Below, in pieces: positions 1 to 6,134 of a DNA stretch of 9,259 nucleotides. Below the pieces are notes generated by a model, which saw nothing but the letters and a program-made list of their open reading frames with translations, searched no databases and was not told the origin of the DNA. The stretch's first letter is position 1, and each line of letters begins with the position of its first letter. The DNA is from RGIG426 sp045643425 (GTDB lineage Bacteria; Bacillota; Clostridia; Oscillospirales; Acutalibacteraceae): positions 1 through 9,259 of the forward strand of contig JAZUKW010000005.1 in NCBI GenBank assembly GCA_045643425.1, in the 5' to 3' direction. Both the position numbers and the translations under genes were made by a program.

Positions 1-1
1 A

Positions 2-625
2 AGCGATGAGATCCAGGCGACCATCAAAGAAAACATCAACGCACAGATGCAAACCGCCGACGTGCAACAAACGATTGCGGACAACGTGGAATTGCAGGTG
101 AAGCAGGCAATTTCCGAAAATATGGCTTCGGACGAGGTGCAAGCACAACTTACCGCCGCTTCCGAAGGTGCCAAGTCGATTATTTCGCTGAAAGCGTCAC
201 TGGATAGTTACAACGCCTTCTATCTCGGACTGCTCACCTACACCGGAGGCGTTGCCTCGGCCGCTGATGGCGCCGACAAACTCGCATCCGGCGCATCGGA
301 TTTGAAAGACGGCACGGCGCAACTGAAAGACGGCGCCGCCACGCTCTATGACGGCATTTTGCAGCTCAAAAACGGCGCACCGGCACTCGTGGACGGCGTA
401 ACGCAACTCAAAGACGGCTCGATGCAGTTGGATGAAGGCCTTCAGAAGTTCAACGAAGAGGGTATTCAAAAAATCGTCGATTTGGTAGACGGCGATTTGA
501 ATGACGTAGTCGCTCGCTTGAAAGCGACGGTGGATGTCTCCAAAAAATATCGCAACTTTGCCGGTATCGGCGACGATATGGACGGCCAAGTCAAATTCAT
601 CTATCGCACAGACGAAATCCAATAA
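2..625 (+). CDS. C-terminal part of a heptad-repeat (xxxLxxG) surface or membrane-associated protein, 5' end outside window
   Basis: The reading frame is open from base 2, so the ATG at 47 is an internal Met and the true start lies upstream; 207 residues are visible. The first ~60 residues are polar and helix-prone (many Q, A, E), consistent with a coiled coil. Eight perfect xxxLxxG heptads follow, then a ~60-residue tail that ends near VKFIYRTDEIQ with no membrane segment. This repeat type is known from extracytoplasmic regions of YhgE/Pip and MMPL/RND-like membrane proteins of Gram-positives. The absence of transmembrane helices after the repeats argues against a standard YhgE/Pip C-terminus, so the exact family stays open; membrane segments would have to lie upstream of the window. 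Sampled lines of this gene look nearer 50% GC, lower than the genes after 862. A hairpin terminator follows directly, so it ends its transcription unit. Confidence 0.75.
   Translation, partial: SDEIQATIKENINAQMQTADVQQTIADNVELQVKQAISENMASDEVQAQLTAASEGAKSIISLKASLDSYNAFYLGLLTYTGGVASAADGADKLASGASDLKDGTAQLKDGAATLYDGILQLKNGAPALVDGVTQLKDGSMQLDEGLQKFNEEGIQKIVDLVDGDLNDVVARLKATVDVSKKYRNFAGIGDDMDGQVKFIYRTDEIQ
272..439 (+). repeat. Eight tandem xxxLxxG heptads (protein-level repeat)
   Basis: Eight consecutive 21-base units encode ADKLASG, ASDLKDG, TAQLKDG, AATLYDG, ILQLKNG, APALVDG, VTQLKDG and SMQLDEG. Leu is at position 4 and Gly at position 7 of every unit without exception. DNA identity between units is only partial, with GACGGC recurring at the end of many units, so the repeat is conserved at protein level. 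The pattern matches the known X-X-X-Leu-X-X-Gly heptad family, usually an extended helical or coiled-coil stalk outside the membrane. Confidence 0.9.
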
Positions 626-633
626 ACAAGAAC

Positions 634-664
634 AACCGCCGAGCATTTCGCTTGGCGGTTTTCT
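634..664 (+). terminator. Rho-independent terminator of the heptad-repeat gene
   Basis: AACCGCCGAG (634-643) pairs with CTTGGCGGTT (651-660) through ten pairs including one G-U, with a 7-base loop CATTTCG. The descending arm ends in TT and runs into TTCTGTT, a short U-rich tail. It begins 8 bases after the stop codon at 625. Confidence 0.8.
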
Positions 665-739
665 GTTATCCGTTTTTGCTGTTAAATGATTTTGAGTTTT
701 CTATCGATTCCATCATTCCGGCTGATTACAAAAACCAAA

Positions 740-771
740 GGGAGAGACTACTTCGTTACGTAGTCTCTCCC
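740..771. repeat. Perfect 12-bp inverted repeat (palindromic hairpin) in the intergenic region
   Basis: GGGAGAGACTAC (740-751) and GTAGTCTCTCCC (760-771) are exact reverse complements around the 8-base loop TTCGTTAC. On the + strand a T-rich run (782-789) follows only after 10 intervening bases, so it is not a textbook terminator in that direction. On the minus strand the hairpin is followed at once by TTTGGTTTTTG, which is terminator-like. It lies between the first gene's terminator and the metF promoter. It could be a back-up terminator, an insulator, or one copy of a dispersed palindromic repeat; the window holds no second copy. Confidence 0.7.
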
Positions 772-800
772 AGAGGCGGGATTTTTCTTTTATAAAACCG

Positions 801-829
801 TTGCATTTGCGGAAATTATCGTTTATAAT
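801..829 (+). promoter_or_regulatory. Sigma-A-type promoter of the metF-metH operon
   Basis: A -35 element TTGCAT (801-806) and a perfect -10 TATAAT (824-829) are separated by exactly 17 bases. Transcription would begin near 836, giving a leader of only about 26 bases before the metF ATG. That leader has no room for a SAM, cobalamin or THF riboswitch, so any control must act at the promoter or in trans. Confidence 0.8.
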
Positions 830-861
830 AGATTAAATATTACCCAAAAGGGCGTGTCAAT

Positions 862-1737
862 ATGAAATTATCCGAAATTTTCCGTCAAGACAAACTATCG
901 CTGTCGTTCGAGGTATTCCCGCCGAAGACCGACGCGGCGTTTAATACCGTAAAAATCGCGACCGAGGCGATCGCGGGACTGCACCCGAGCTTTGTCAGCG
1001 TGACCTACGGCGCGGGCGGCGGCACGAGCAAATACACCCTCGACATCGCCGAAAATCTCCTCAAAAACTACGGTGTCCCGACGCTTGCGCACCTCACCTG
1101 CGTCTCGTCGAGCAAAGAGATGGTGAAAGAGCGCATCGAGGCGATGAAACAAGCCGGCATCGAAAACGTCATGGCGCTGCGCGGCGACCTTACGCCCGAG
1201 TTGGAGGGGCAAGACCGCTCGCATTGGGATTATCGCTATGCGGTGGATCTCGTGCGCGAGCTTAAAGAGAGCGGCGCGGATTTCTGTATCGGCGGCGCGT
1301 GCTATCCCGAAGTGCATCCCGAAAGCGCCGACCAAAAAGAAGACATTAAGCACCTGAAAGAAAAGGTGGATGCCGGATGCGAATTCCTCACCACCCAAAT
1401 GTTCTTCGACAACAACCTGCTCTACAATTTCCTCTATAAAATCCGCGAGGCGGGCATTACCGTGCCCGTCATTCCGGGCATTATGCCGATCACCAACGCG
1501 AACCAGGTCGAGCGCGCGGTCAAGCTTTCCGGCTCGTTCGTGCCCACCCGTTTCAAATCGCTCGTGGACCGCTTCGGCGGCAGCCCCGAGGCGATGAAGC
1601 AGGCCGGCATCGTCTACGCCACCGACCAAATCATCGACCTCTACGCCAACGGCATCAAAAACGTCCACGTCTACACGATGAACAAACCGGACGTGGCGGA
1701 AAAGATCATGGACAATCTGTCCGCCATTTTGGGGTGA
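862..1737 (+). CDS. metF: 5,10-methylenetetrahydrofolate reductase
   Basis: FAD-dependent reduction of 5,10-methylene-THF to 5-methyl-THF in the cytoplasm, supplying the methyl group for methionine synthesis. The 291-residue length fits the bacterial single-domain MetF family (a TIM barrel). Recognisable family motifs are SFEVFPPK with the catalytic Glu at residue 17, VTYGAGGGTS (47-56), LAHLTC (75-80), ALRGD (105-109, Asp equivalent to the flavin-tuning Asp of E. coli MetF), ACYPEVHPE (146-154), TTQMFFDN (177-184) and PGIMPI (205-210). The ATG is preceded by AAAAGGG at 846-852 with 9-base spacing. It is first in an operon: the next gene begins 4 bases after its stop. Whether this enzyme uses NADH directly or another electron donor cannot be read from the sequence. 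Confidence 0.96.
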   Translation: MKLSEIFRQDKLSLSFEVFPPKTDAAFNTVKIATEAIAGLHPSFVSVTYGAGGGTSKYTLDIAENLLKNYGVPTLAHLTCVSSSKEMVKERIEAMKQAGIENVMALRGDLTPELEGQDRSHWDYRYAVDLVRELKESGADFCIGGACYPEVHPESADQKEDIKHLKEKVDAGCEFLTTQMFFDNNLLYNFLYKIREAGITVPVIPGIMPITNANQVERAVKLSGSFVPTRFKSLVDRFGGSPEAMKQAGIVYATDQIIDLYANGIKNVHVYTMNKPDVAEKIMDNLSAILG

Positions 1738-1741
1738 GCCT

Positions 1742-2329
1742 ATGGCGACCGTTCTCGTAAAAACGTTCCCTGCGCCCGCGCCCGATTTTTCGGAAGCCGC
1801 GCGGTATGCGGGACTTCCGAAGACCGCCGACCTGCCGGACACGCTCAAAGCCGTGTTTTCGGAGCTTGCGCCGTCGCTTTCCTATAAAGTCTGCTACGCG
1901 GAATACCCGATCAAGCGAAACGGCGACACGCTCGATTTGGGCTTTGCGACCGTGCGATCTGCCAATTTAGCGACAAATCTTGACGGCTGCGACCGCGTGG
2001 TGCTGTTTGCCGCAACGGTGGGGCTTTCGCCCGATAAGCTTTCGGAAAAATACCGTCGTCTGTCCCCCGAAAAAGCGCTGTATGCAAACGCGATCGGCGC
2101 GGAGCGGGTGGAAGCGCTGTGCGACGCGTTTTGCGCCTTTTTAGCCGAAACGAACGCGACAAAGCCGCGCTTTTCCCCCGGCTACGGCGATCTGCCGCTC
2201 TCGCTTCAAACCGCGATTTTTAAAGCACTCGACTGCCCGCGCAAGCTCGGCGTCACGCTTTCCGACAGTCTTTTGATGACTCCTACCAAATCCGTCACGG
2301 CGTTGGTGGGGCTTAAAAATTCCCCGTAA
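1742..2329 (+). CDS. Stand-alone cobalamin-dependent methionine synthase reactivation-domain protein
   Basis: This 195-residue protein resembles the C-terminal AdoMet-binding activation domain that is fused to MetH in E. coli; here it is a separate gene. The family's role is to bring AdoMet to MetH so that inactive cob(II)alamin is reductively methylated back to methylcobalamin. Visible hallmarks are LSPEKALYANAIGAERVEAL (107-126), the RFSPGYGD stretch (143-150, matching the R-x-x-x-G-Y AdoMet-binding region) and SDSLLMTPTKSVTALVGL (174-191), corresponding to the conserved end of the domain. It is shorter than the E. coli domain of roughly 330 residues, as expected for the compact free-standing versions. 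Its start is 4 bases after the metF stop, with GGGGTGA inside the metF end as ribosome binding site. Its position between metF and metH supports the role. The physiological electron donor is not evident. Confidence 0.9.
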   Translation: MATVLVKTFPAPAPDFSEAARYAGLPKTADLPDTLKAVFSELAPSLSYKVCYAEYPIKRNGDTLDLGFATVRSANLATNLDGCDRVVLFAATVGLSPDKLSEKYRRLSPEKALYANAIGAERVEALCDAFCAFLAETNATKPRFSPGYGDLPLSLQTAIFKALDCPRKLGVTLSDSLLMTPTKSVTALVGLKNSP

Positions 2330-2344
2330 AAAGAAGGGATTTCT

Positions 2345-4714
2345 ATGACCGTAACCGAATATCTTTCCGACAACCTGCTGTTTATGGACGGCGGCACCGG
2401 CACGCTGCTTCAAGCCGCCGGAATGCCCGCGGGTGTCAGCTCCGAGCAATTCGGGCTCGCCCGCCCCGACGTGGTCACCGCCATCCACAAACGCTACTAC
2501 GACGCGGGGTGCAACGTGGTTTCCACCAACACCTTCGGCGTCAACGGCCTCAAATATTCCGACCGCGAAATCGAAACGATGACGAAAAATGCGCTCGCCT
2601 GCGTAGCCGCCGCGCGCGACCAAAGCGAGGGCACCCGGAAAAAGTTTATCGCGCTCGATTTAGGCCCGCTCGGAAAGCTCCTAAAGCCCTACGGCGAGCT
2701 CGATTTTGAGGATGCTGTTGCCGCGTTTGCCAAAACGGTCAACGCCGGCAAAGACGGCGCCGACCTCGTGTTCATCGAAACGATGAACGACGCCTACGAA
2801 ACCAAAGCGGCGCTGCTCGCCGCCAAAGAAAACTGCGATCTGCCGGTGTTCGTCAGCAACGCCTACAGCGAGGACGGCCGCTTAATGAGCGGCGCCGACC
2901 CCGCCGTGATGGTCGCGATGCTCGAGGGCCTCGGCGCGGACGCGATCGGCGTCAACTGCTCGTTCGGGCCGAAAGCGCTTGCCCCCATTGTGGAGCAATA
3001 TCTGGCGCTCGCGTCCGTTCCTGTGCTGTTAAAGCCGAACGCGGGACTGCCGCGCGTCGAAAACGGCGCGACCGTCTTCGACGTGACCCCCGACGAGTTT
3101 GCCGCCGACGTTGCGGCGCTCATCCAAAAGGGTGTGCGCGTCGCCGGCGGCTGCTGCGGCACGACACCCTCGCATCTTTCGGCGCTGATCGCCGCTTGTG
3201 ACGGGCAAAAACCCGTTCCCACGACGAAAAAAGACACCGCCACCGTCTGTTCCGGATGTAAAGCGGTTGACCTTGACAACTTTACCGTTATCGGCGAGCG
3301 ACTTAACCCCACCGGAAAGAAACGCTTTCGCCAAGCGCTTGCCGAGCGCGATATGACCTACATTTTAGGCGTTGCCGCGGCACAGCAGGAGCAGGGCGCC
3401 CTCGTCTTAGACGTCAACGTCGGCACCCCCGAGATCGACGAGCCGGCCCTCCTGCCCGACGTGGTGGCAGAGGTGCAGGCGGTAAGCGATTTGCCTTTAC
3501 AGATCGACACCTCCGATCCCGTGGCGATGGAGCGCGCGCTGCGGCGTTACATCGGTAAACCGATGATCAACTCGGTCAACGGCAAGGCGGATTCGATGAA
3601 AAGCGTCTTCCCGCTCGCCAAAAAATACGGCGGCGTGGTCGTCGCGCTGACGCTCGACGAGGCCGGCATCCCCGCGGATGCCGACGGGCGCGTAAAAATT
3701 GCAAAACGCATTCTCGACACCGCCGCAACCTACGGTATCGACAAGTCACAGCTCATTTTCGACCCGCTGACCATGACGGTGAGCGCCGACAAAAACGCCG
3801 CGCTCGTCACACTCGAAGCGGTGCGCCGCATTTCGCAGGAGCTCGGGTGCAAAACGTCTCTCGGCGTATCCAACGTGTCGTTCGGACTGCCCCACCGCGA
3901 GCTGCTCAACGGCGAATTTTTGGCGTTGGCAAAAGAAAACGGCCTCTCCGCGGCGATCCTCAACCCCGCCGCGCCGAAAATCGAGCCGAACGCCTACGCC
4001 CGCGCCGTACTGCTCGCAAAGGACGAGAACTGCGAGGCGTATATCGCTTACGCCGCCTCGCTTGAGGACACGCCCGCGCCGACGCTCTCGGTCGGGGACG
4101 AAACCCTCGCCGACGCGATCTGCAAGGGCATGAAAGACGCGGCAATCGCCAAAACAAAGGCGTTGCTTGCGGATACCGAGCCCCTCGCCGTGGTGGAAAC
4201 GGAGATCATCCCCGCGCTCGACCGCGTTGGGCAAGGCTACGAGCAAGGCGCGGTGTTTTTGCCGCAGCTGCTGCGCGCCGCCGAGTGCGCCGCCGCCGGA
4301 TTTGAGGAGATCAAAGCTGCCATGAGCGACAGCGACACCGTCGCGCGCCCCGGCAAAATCGTGCTTGCCACCGTCAAGGGCGACATCCACGACATCGGTA
4401 AGAATATCGTGAAATTACTGCTCGAAAACTACGGCTTTACGGTCATCGACCTTGGGCGCGACGTGCCGCCCGAAGCGATCGTTTCCGCGGCGCTCGAGCA
4501 AAACGCCGGCCTCGTCGGCCTTTCGGCGCTCATGACCACCACCGTCCCCGCAATGGAGGAGACCATAAACGCCCTGCACGAGAGCGCCCCGCACGTAAAA
4601 GTGGTCGTCGGCGGCGCGGTGCTGACCGCAGATTACGCCGCGCAAATCGGCGCGGATTTCTATGGCAAGGACGCGATGGACACCGTGCGCATCGCCGAAT
4701 CGCTGTTCGGTTAA
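2345..4714 (+). CDS. metH: Cobalamin-dependent methionine synthase, short form without fused reactivation domain
   Basis: Transfers the methyl group of 5-methyl-THF via cobalamin to homocysteine, giving methionine and THF. At 789 residues it has all catalytic modules but lacks the C-terminal activation domain of the ~1,200-residue E. coli enzyme. The homocysteine/zinc barrel spans about 1-290: MDGGTGTLLQ (14-23), and zinc ligands Cys205 in NCSFGP and Cys270/Cys271 in GGCCGTTP. The pterin-binding barrel spans about 312-575, opening with VIGERLNPTGKKRF and including DVNVGTPE (356-363), QIDTSD (386-391) and GVSNVSFGLP (507-516). A helical cap (about 585-660) leads to the Rossmann B12 domain (about 668-789) with GDIHDIGKN, where His682 is the lower cobalt ligand in DxHxxG, and GLSALMTTT (725-733). 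AGAAGGGA at 2332-2339 sits well placed before the ATG. An unusual C-x-x-C (302-305) lies in the interdomain linker. The upstream gene product probably supplies reactivation. Confidence 0.96.
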   Translation: MTVTEYLSDNLLFMDGGTGTLLQAAGMPAGVSSEQFGLARPDVVTAIHKRYYDAGCNVVSTNTFGVNGLKYSDREIETMTKNALACVAAARDQSEGTRKKFIALDLGPLGKLLKPYGELDFEDAVAAFAKTVNAGKDGADLVFIETMNDAYETKAALLAAKENCDLPVFVSNAYSEDGRLMSGADPAVMVAMLEGLGADAIGVNCSFGPKALAPIVEQYLALASVPVLLKPNAGLPRVENGATVFDVTPDEFAADVAALIQKGVRVAGGCCGTTPSHLSALIAACDGQKPVPTTKKDTATVCSGCKAVDLDNFTVIGERLNPTGKKRFRQALAERDMTYILGVAAAQQEQGALVLDVNVGTPEIDEPALLPDVVAEVQAVSDLPLQIDTSDPVAMERALRRYIGKPMINSVNGKADSMKSVFPLAKKYGGVVVALTLDEAGIPADADGRVKIAKRILDTAATYGIDKSQLIFDPLTMTVSADKNAALVTLEAVRRISQELGCKTSLGVSNVSFGLPHRELLNGEFLALAKENGLSAAILNPAAPKIEPNAYARAVLLAKDENCEAYIAYAASLEDTPAPTLSVGDETLADAICKGMKDAAIAKTKALLADTEPLAVVETEIIPALDRVGQGYEQGAVFLPQLLRAAECAAAGFEEIKAAMSDSDTVARPGKIVLATVKGDIHDIGKNIVKLLLENYGFTVIDLGRDVPPEAIVSAALEQNAGLVGLSALMTTTVPAMEETINALHESAPHVKVVVGGAVLTADYAAQIGADFYGKDAMDTVRIAESLFG

Positions 4715-4727
4715 AACGTAAAAAAAG

Positions 4728-4757
4728 AAGCCCCGCATCCAAACGGATGCGGGGCTT
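4728..4757. terminator. Bidirectional Rho-independent terminator between metH and the convergent lipoprotein gene
   Basis: AAGCCCCGCATCC (4728-4740) and GGATGCGGGGCTT (4745-4757) form a perfect 13-bp stem with the loop AAAC. Reading +, the stem runs into TTTT; reading minus, it runs into TTCTTTTTTTACG. It lies 13 bases after the metH stop and 13 bases beyond the stop of the convergent gene, so it ends both transcripts. Confidence 0.93.
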
Positions 4758-4770
4758 TTGCTGTTACTGC

Positions 4771-5985
4771 TTACTCGAAGAAGTCTTTCGGATCGCACAT
4801 TTTCACCGCGCGCTTGTTCACCGAAACGGTGGGCTCCAGCGCGTCCACTTTCGCTTTCACGAGCGCTTTGAAATCGCTCTCGCGCAGCGTGCGGATGATC
4901 GCATCGGTGCTGTCGGCGCGGTAGGTATCGCGGCCCTTGCCGTCCGGATCGATGCGGTACACGAGCGCCGCCATTTTGCTCTTGCCGTTTTGGTTATACT
5001 CGGCGATCGCGACCTCGCCCTCTTTCACCGAGCGAACAAGCTTCACGAGGTCTTGATCGGCGTTGTCCGAGCCGGCATCCACCGTCTGGACGTTCTGGGA
5101 GTTGTTCGAGGTCACGTTCTCCTTCGGCTCGCCGTCGTAGTCGGTGTCATACTCTTTCTTTTCGGTGTCCTCGCTGTCCGCAGCGGTGGCGCTGTCATAC
5201 GCGGCGATCGCTTCGTCAAAGTCGCCGGTCGCGTAGAACACGTTGCGATAACCCTCGAGATCGGCTTTCTTCGCGGCGATCTCCTCGTCGGTCAACGCGT
5301 TGCCGTCGGTATCGACAAGGGCAACTTGAATGATCTCATACGCGAGATAGTTGTCGTCAAAATATTTGTCGATGTCGGCCTGCTTGGTCGCCTGCTTGCC
5401 TTTCACGCCGAACATTCCGTCGTACACGGTGTCCTCGTAGTAGGTCGTGGCGAGATACATCTTTTTGAAGTTCTCCAGCGAGAAGCCCTTGTCCAGCAGA
5501 TCCGCCTCTTGATAAGACGCCAACGCGGTCTCGGCCGCTTTCAGGTCATCGTCGCTGATTTTAAGACCGTTCTCGTCCATAACGGCTTTCAGCGCCGTCA
5601 GGAACACGAGCTGATCCTTGGTCGCGGTCTTGATATACTCCGGGATCGCGATGCCGTTGTCCTTGATCTCCACACCGGCGCCGGTCGCGGTGGTGCCGGT
5701 TTCCGCCTCAGACGCCTCAGACGCCTCGGAGGTTTCTTCCTCTTCGCTCATGTCGTAGGGGTTTTCGTACGGCATGGTCTGATCCCACATGGTAGACACG
5801 TCACCGAAGTAGGAATAATACTGATAGATCTGGCTGGCGTTTTGATAAAGATACGCCAGGTACTCGGCGGTGGTGTATTCGGTGTCGCCCACCGTCATCG
5901 CCACCTTCGGCGTAGAGCAGCCGACGGCCATGACCGCCAGCGCGAGGCAAAGCGCCAAACAAAGCGCACGTTTCATCGTTTTCAT
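4771..5985 (-). CDS. PrsA/SurA-like foldase lipoprotein with a divergent parvulin-type domain
   Basis: The start is fixed by GAAAGGAG (about 5996-6003) 10 bases before the ATG. Residues 1-23 form a lipoprotein signal: positive MKTMKR, a hydrophobic Leu/Ala core, and a lipobox-like AVGC ending at Cys23, so the mature protein should be anchored on the outer face of the membrane. VAMTVGDTEYTTAEYLAYL (28-46) resembles the N-terminal segment of SurA/PrsA proteins. A Glu/Ser/Thr/Gly linker lies at about 80-103. Helical chaperone-like sequence follows to ~205. Then YEIIQVALVDTDGNALTDEE (216-235) and GDFDEAIAAYD (254-264) match the layout of the start of a PpiC rotamase domain, and VKEGEVAIAEYNQNGKSKMA (320-339) matches its end. 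Between them lies an acidic, low-complexity stretch (266-309) instead of the core. PPIase activity is therefore doubtful, and a chaperone role is more likely. It is a single-gene unit with its own promoter and terminator. Confidence 0.75.
   Translation of the reverse strand: MKTMKRALCLALCLALAVMAVGCSTPKVAMTVGDTEYTTAEYLAYLYQNASQIYQYYSYFGDVSTMWDQTMPYENPYDMSEEEETSEASEASEAETGTTATGAGVEIKDNGIAIPEYIKTATKDQLVFLTALKAVMDENGLKISDDDLKAAETALASYQEADLLDKGFSLENFKKMYLATTYYEDTVYDGMFGVKGKQATKQADIDKYFDDNYLAYEIIQVALVDTDGNALTDEEIAAKKADLEGYRNVFYATGDFDEAIAAYDSATAADSEDTEKKEYDTDYDGEPKENVTSNNSQNVQTVDAGSDNADQDLVKLVRSVKEGEVAIAEYNQNGKSKMAALVYRIDPDGKGRDTYRADSTDAIIRTLRESDFKALVKAKVDALEPTVSVNKRAVKMCDPKDFFE
5705..5730 (-). repeat. 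Short 9-bp tandem repeat encoding an EAS-type linker
   Basis: On the + strand the unit GCCTCAGAC occurs twice in full (5705-5713, 5714-5722) followed by a partial unit GCCTCGGA. On the coding minus strand it produces the SEASEASEAE linker of the lipoprotein. The 9-base unit keeps the reading frame, so copy-number change would only lengthen or shorten the linker. Confidence 0.8.
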
Positions 5986-6024
5986 AAAAGTGTTCTCCTT
6001 TCAAGATAACCCTATATGTAACAC

Positions 6025-6053
6025 AGTATACACGAAATTTTTTTGTTTGTAAA
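6025..6053 (-). promoter_or_regulatory. Sigma-A-type promoter of the foldase-like lipoprotein gene
   Basis: Read on the minus strand, -35 TTTACA (6053-6048) and -10 TATACT (6030-6025) are separated by 17 bases. The expected transcription start near 6018 gives a leader of about 33 bases that contains the GAAAGGAG site. It diverges from the znu-operon promoter at 6093-6121. Confidence 0.78.
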
Positions 6054-6092
6054 CCACCTTTTTGTAAGAATTTTCGGTGAACGAAAAAAATA

Positions 6093-6121
6093 TGGACAAA
6101 CTATAGGAAATAGTGTATATT
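6093..6121 (+). promoter_or_regulatory. Sigma-A-type promoter of the ABC ATPase-znuACB cluster
   Basis: -35 TGGACA (6093-6098) and -10 TATATT (6116-6121) are separated by 17 bases. The predicted transcription start (about 6127-6129) is only 6-8 bases before the best ATG (6135), which would leave no room for a normal leader. The spacer holds the inverted repeat ACTAT-AGGAA-ATAGT (6100-6114), a possible operator. No recognised Zur, MntR or AdcR consensus is evident by eye. Confidence 0.6.
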
Positions 6122-6134
6122 GGAAGTGTATGTG

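Noticed and set aside
47..49. ATG as start of the first gene
   Set aside because: The same frame is open to the window edge and the upstream residues continue the same helical, Gln/Ala/Glu-rich style; no ribosome binding site precedes it.
685..717. A small inverted repeat AATGAT...ATCATT
   Set aside because: Six-base AT-rich arms with a loop of about 21 bases are expected by chance and have no adjacent T-run.
626..861. A SAM, cobalamin or tetrahydrofolate riboswitch upstream of the methionine operon
   Set aside because: No conserved core of these riboswitches is visible, and the promoter at 801-829 leaves only about 26 bases of leader. The hairpin at 740-771 lies upstream of the promoter.
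895..1848. A 317-codon minus-strand frame across metF
   Set aside because: It is an antisense shadow of a clear metF with family motifs; the translation has the Arg/His/Val bias of reversed GC-rich codons and runs past the gene boundary into the next gene.
3746..4390. A 214-codon minus-strand frame inside metH
   Set aside because: It lies wholly within metH coding sequence, with no ribosome site, and its composition is that of an antisense shadow.
4747..6009. A 420-codon open frame on the + strand opposite the lipoprotein gene
   Set aside because: It covers nearly the same bases as the minus-strand gene, which has a strong Shine-Dalgarno, a lipoprotein signal, a promoter and a terminator. 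The + strand translation is Arg/Val/His-rich shadow sequence with no family likeness, and it would start inside the shared terminator.
6120..6122. TTG as the start of the MacB-type ATPase gene
   Set aside because: It overlaps the -10 element and has no ribosome site; ATG 6135 gives the normal family N-terminus.
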